This document shows positions 14,456 through 14,606 of a DNA stretch of 14,606 bases, piece after piece. The DNA is from CAVSWN01 sp046728115 (GTDB taxonomy: Bacteria; Acidobacteriota; Vicinamibacteria; Vicinamibacterales; CAVVIG01): the NCBI GenBank assembly GCA_046728115.1, contig JBKPDW010000396.1:1-14606 (forward strand), written 5' to 3'. Below the pieces are notes generated by a model, which saw nothing but the letters and a program-made list of their open reading frames with translations, did not search any database and was not told where the DNA came from. Position 1 is the first letter of the stretch. Each line of letters begins with the position of its first letter. A program made the position numbers and the translations under genes.

Positions 14456-14547
14456 GGAGGTGAGGAGGTGAGGATGTGAGGATGTGAGGATGTGAGGATG
14501 TGAGGATGTGAGGATCTGAGGATGTGAGGATCTGAGGATGTGAGGAT
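14452..14547 (+). repeat. Tandem octamer repeat, 12 units of GTGAGGAT type
   Basis: Twelve uninterrupted 8-bp units fill 96 bp. Units 1-2 are GTGAGGAG, units 3-8 and 10 and 12 are GTGAGGAT, and units 9 and 11 are CTGAGGAT. Every unit contains TGA and GAGGA. Because 8 is not a multiple of 3, all three forward frames are closed. The junctions of units 1/2 and 2/3 give AGGAGGTGA, which would pair with nine bases of a standard 16S rRNA 3' tail. The array begins inside the moaC stop and ends 9 bp before the next gene's start. Confidence 0.97.
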
Positions 14548-14556
14548 GTTCGATTG

Positions 14557-14606
14557 GTGCTAGTCACTATTGTCATCCCCGTGTATCGCGACGCCGACGT
14601 GCTCGC
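14557..14606 (+). CDS. Family 2 glycosyltransferase, N-terminal fragment
   Basis: Only 16 codons are present before the window ends, but they read VLVTIVIPVYRDADVL, the first beta strand and following turn of family 2 glycosyltransferases (the IPVY of the nucleotide-sugar-binding fold). These enzymes move a sugar from a nucleotide donor to lipid, polysaccharide or protein acceptors. The start is GTG 14557, or TTG 14554 just before it. GAGGA at 14542-14546, in the last unit of the octamer array, lies 7-10 nt upstream and is the only visible ribosome site. The identification rests on a short motif and needs the downstream sequence. Confidence 0.7.
   Translation, partial: MLVTIVIPVYRDADVL

Noticed and set aside
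14452..14547. CRISPR array
   Set aside because: Units are 8 bp and directly adjacent with no spacers; this is a simple tandem repeat.

Overview
The window is GC-rich, densely coding DNA of an Acidobacteriota type, most likely class Vicinamibacteria. This placement is an inference. It rests on a VWFA-related protein of the acidobacterial TIGR03436 type, a sigma factor paired with a zinc-finger anti-sigma protein that ends in a YCF48-like domain, a DUF2330 protein, an OPT transporter next to Rex, and frequent GTG/TTG starts. No mobile element, CRISPR array or biosynthetic cluster was found.

Layout. Positions 1-2745 (+) carry the end of a DUF2330 protein, a sigma-70-family factor, and its probable membrane anti-sigma factor. 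Positions 2820-5628 (+) carry two overlapping GT-C (family 39-like) membrane glycosyltransferases. A tRNA-Leu(CAA) lies on the minus strand at 5703-5788. It is followed by about 630 nt with no convincing gene, containing nested palindromes and a good sigma-70 promoter for the CarD-type regulator at 6425-7012. An intrinsic terminator separates carD from a PlsC-type acyltransferase (7115-7828) and a large secreted VWFA-related protein (7850-9946). These meet, tail to tail, a minus-strand pair: an OPT-family transporter (13139-11178) followed by a small secreted protein with a C-terminal Ig-like domain (11170-10034). Diverging from the OPT gene is rex (13188-13877), then moaC (13934-14455). After moaC comes a 12-copy octamer tandem repeat that runs up to the start of a family 2 glycosyltransferase cut by the window end.

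How it fits together. Most genes are ordinary housekeeping or envelope functions: transcription control (sigma/anti-sigma, CarD, Rex), envelope glycosylation and lipid synthesis, peptide transport, and molybdenum cofactor synthesis. The most unusual signals are regulatory. First, the OPT and rex promoters lie back to back so that each -10 element occupies the other's -35 position, with a possible Rex half-site over the rex start codon. Second, in five genes a -10-like element ends only 8-11 nt before the start codon with no Shine-Dalgarno sequence, which suggests leaderless mRNAs. Third, the octamer array between moaC and the glycosyltransferase is made of Shine-Dalgarno-like units and could vary in copy number. 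No clearly new multi-gene system is visible.
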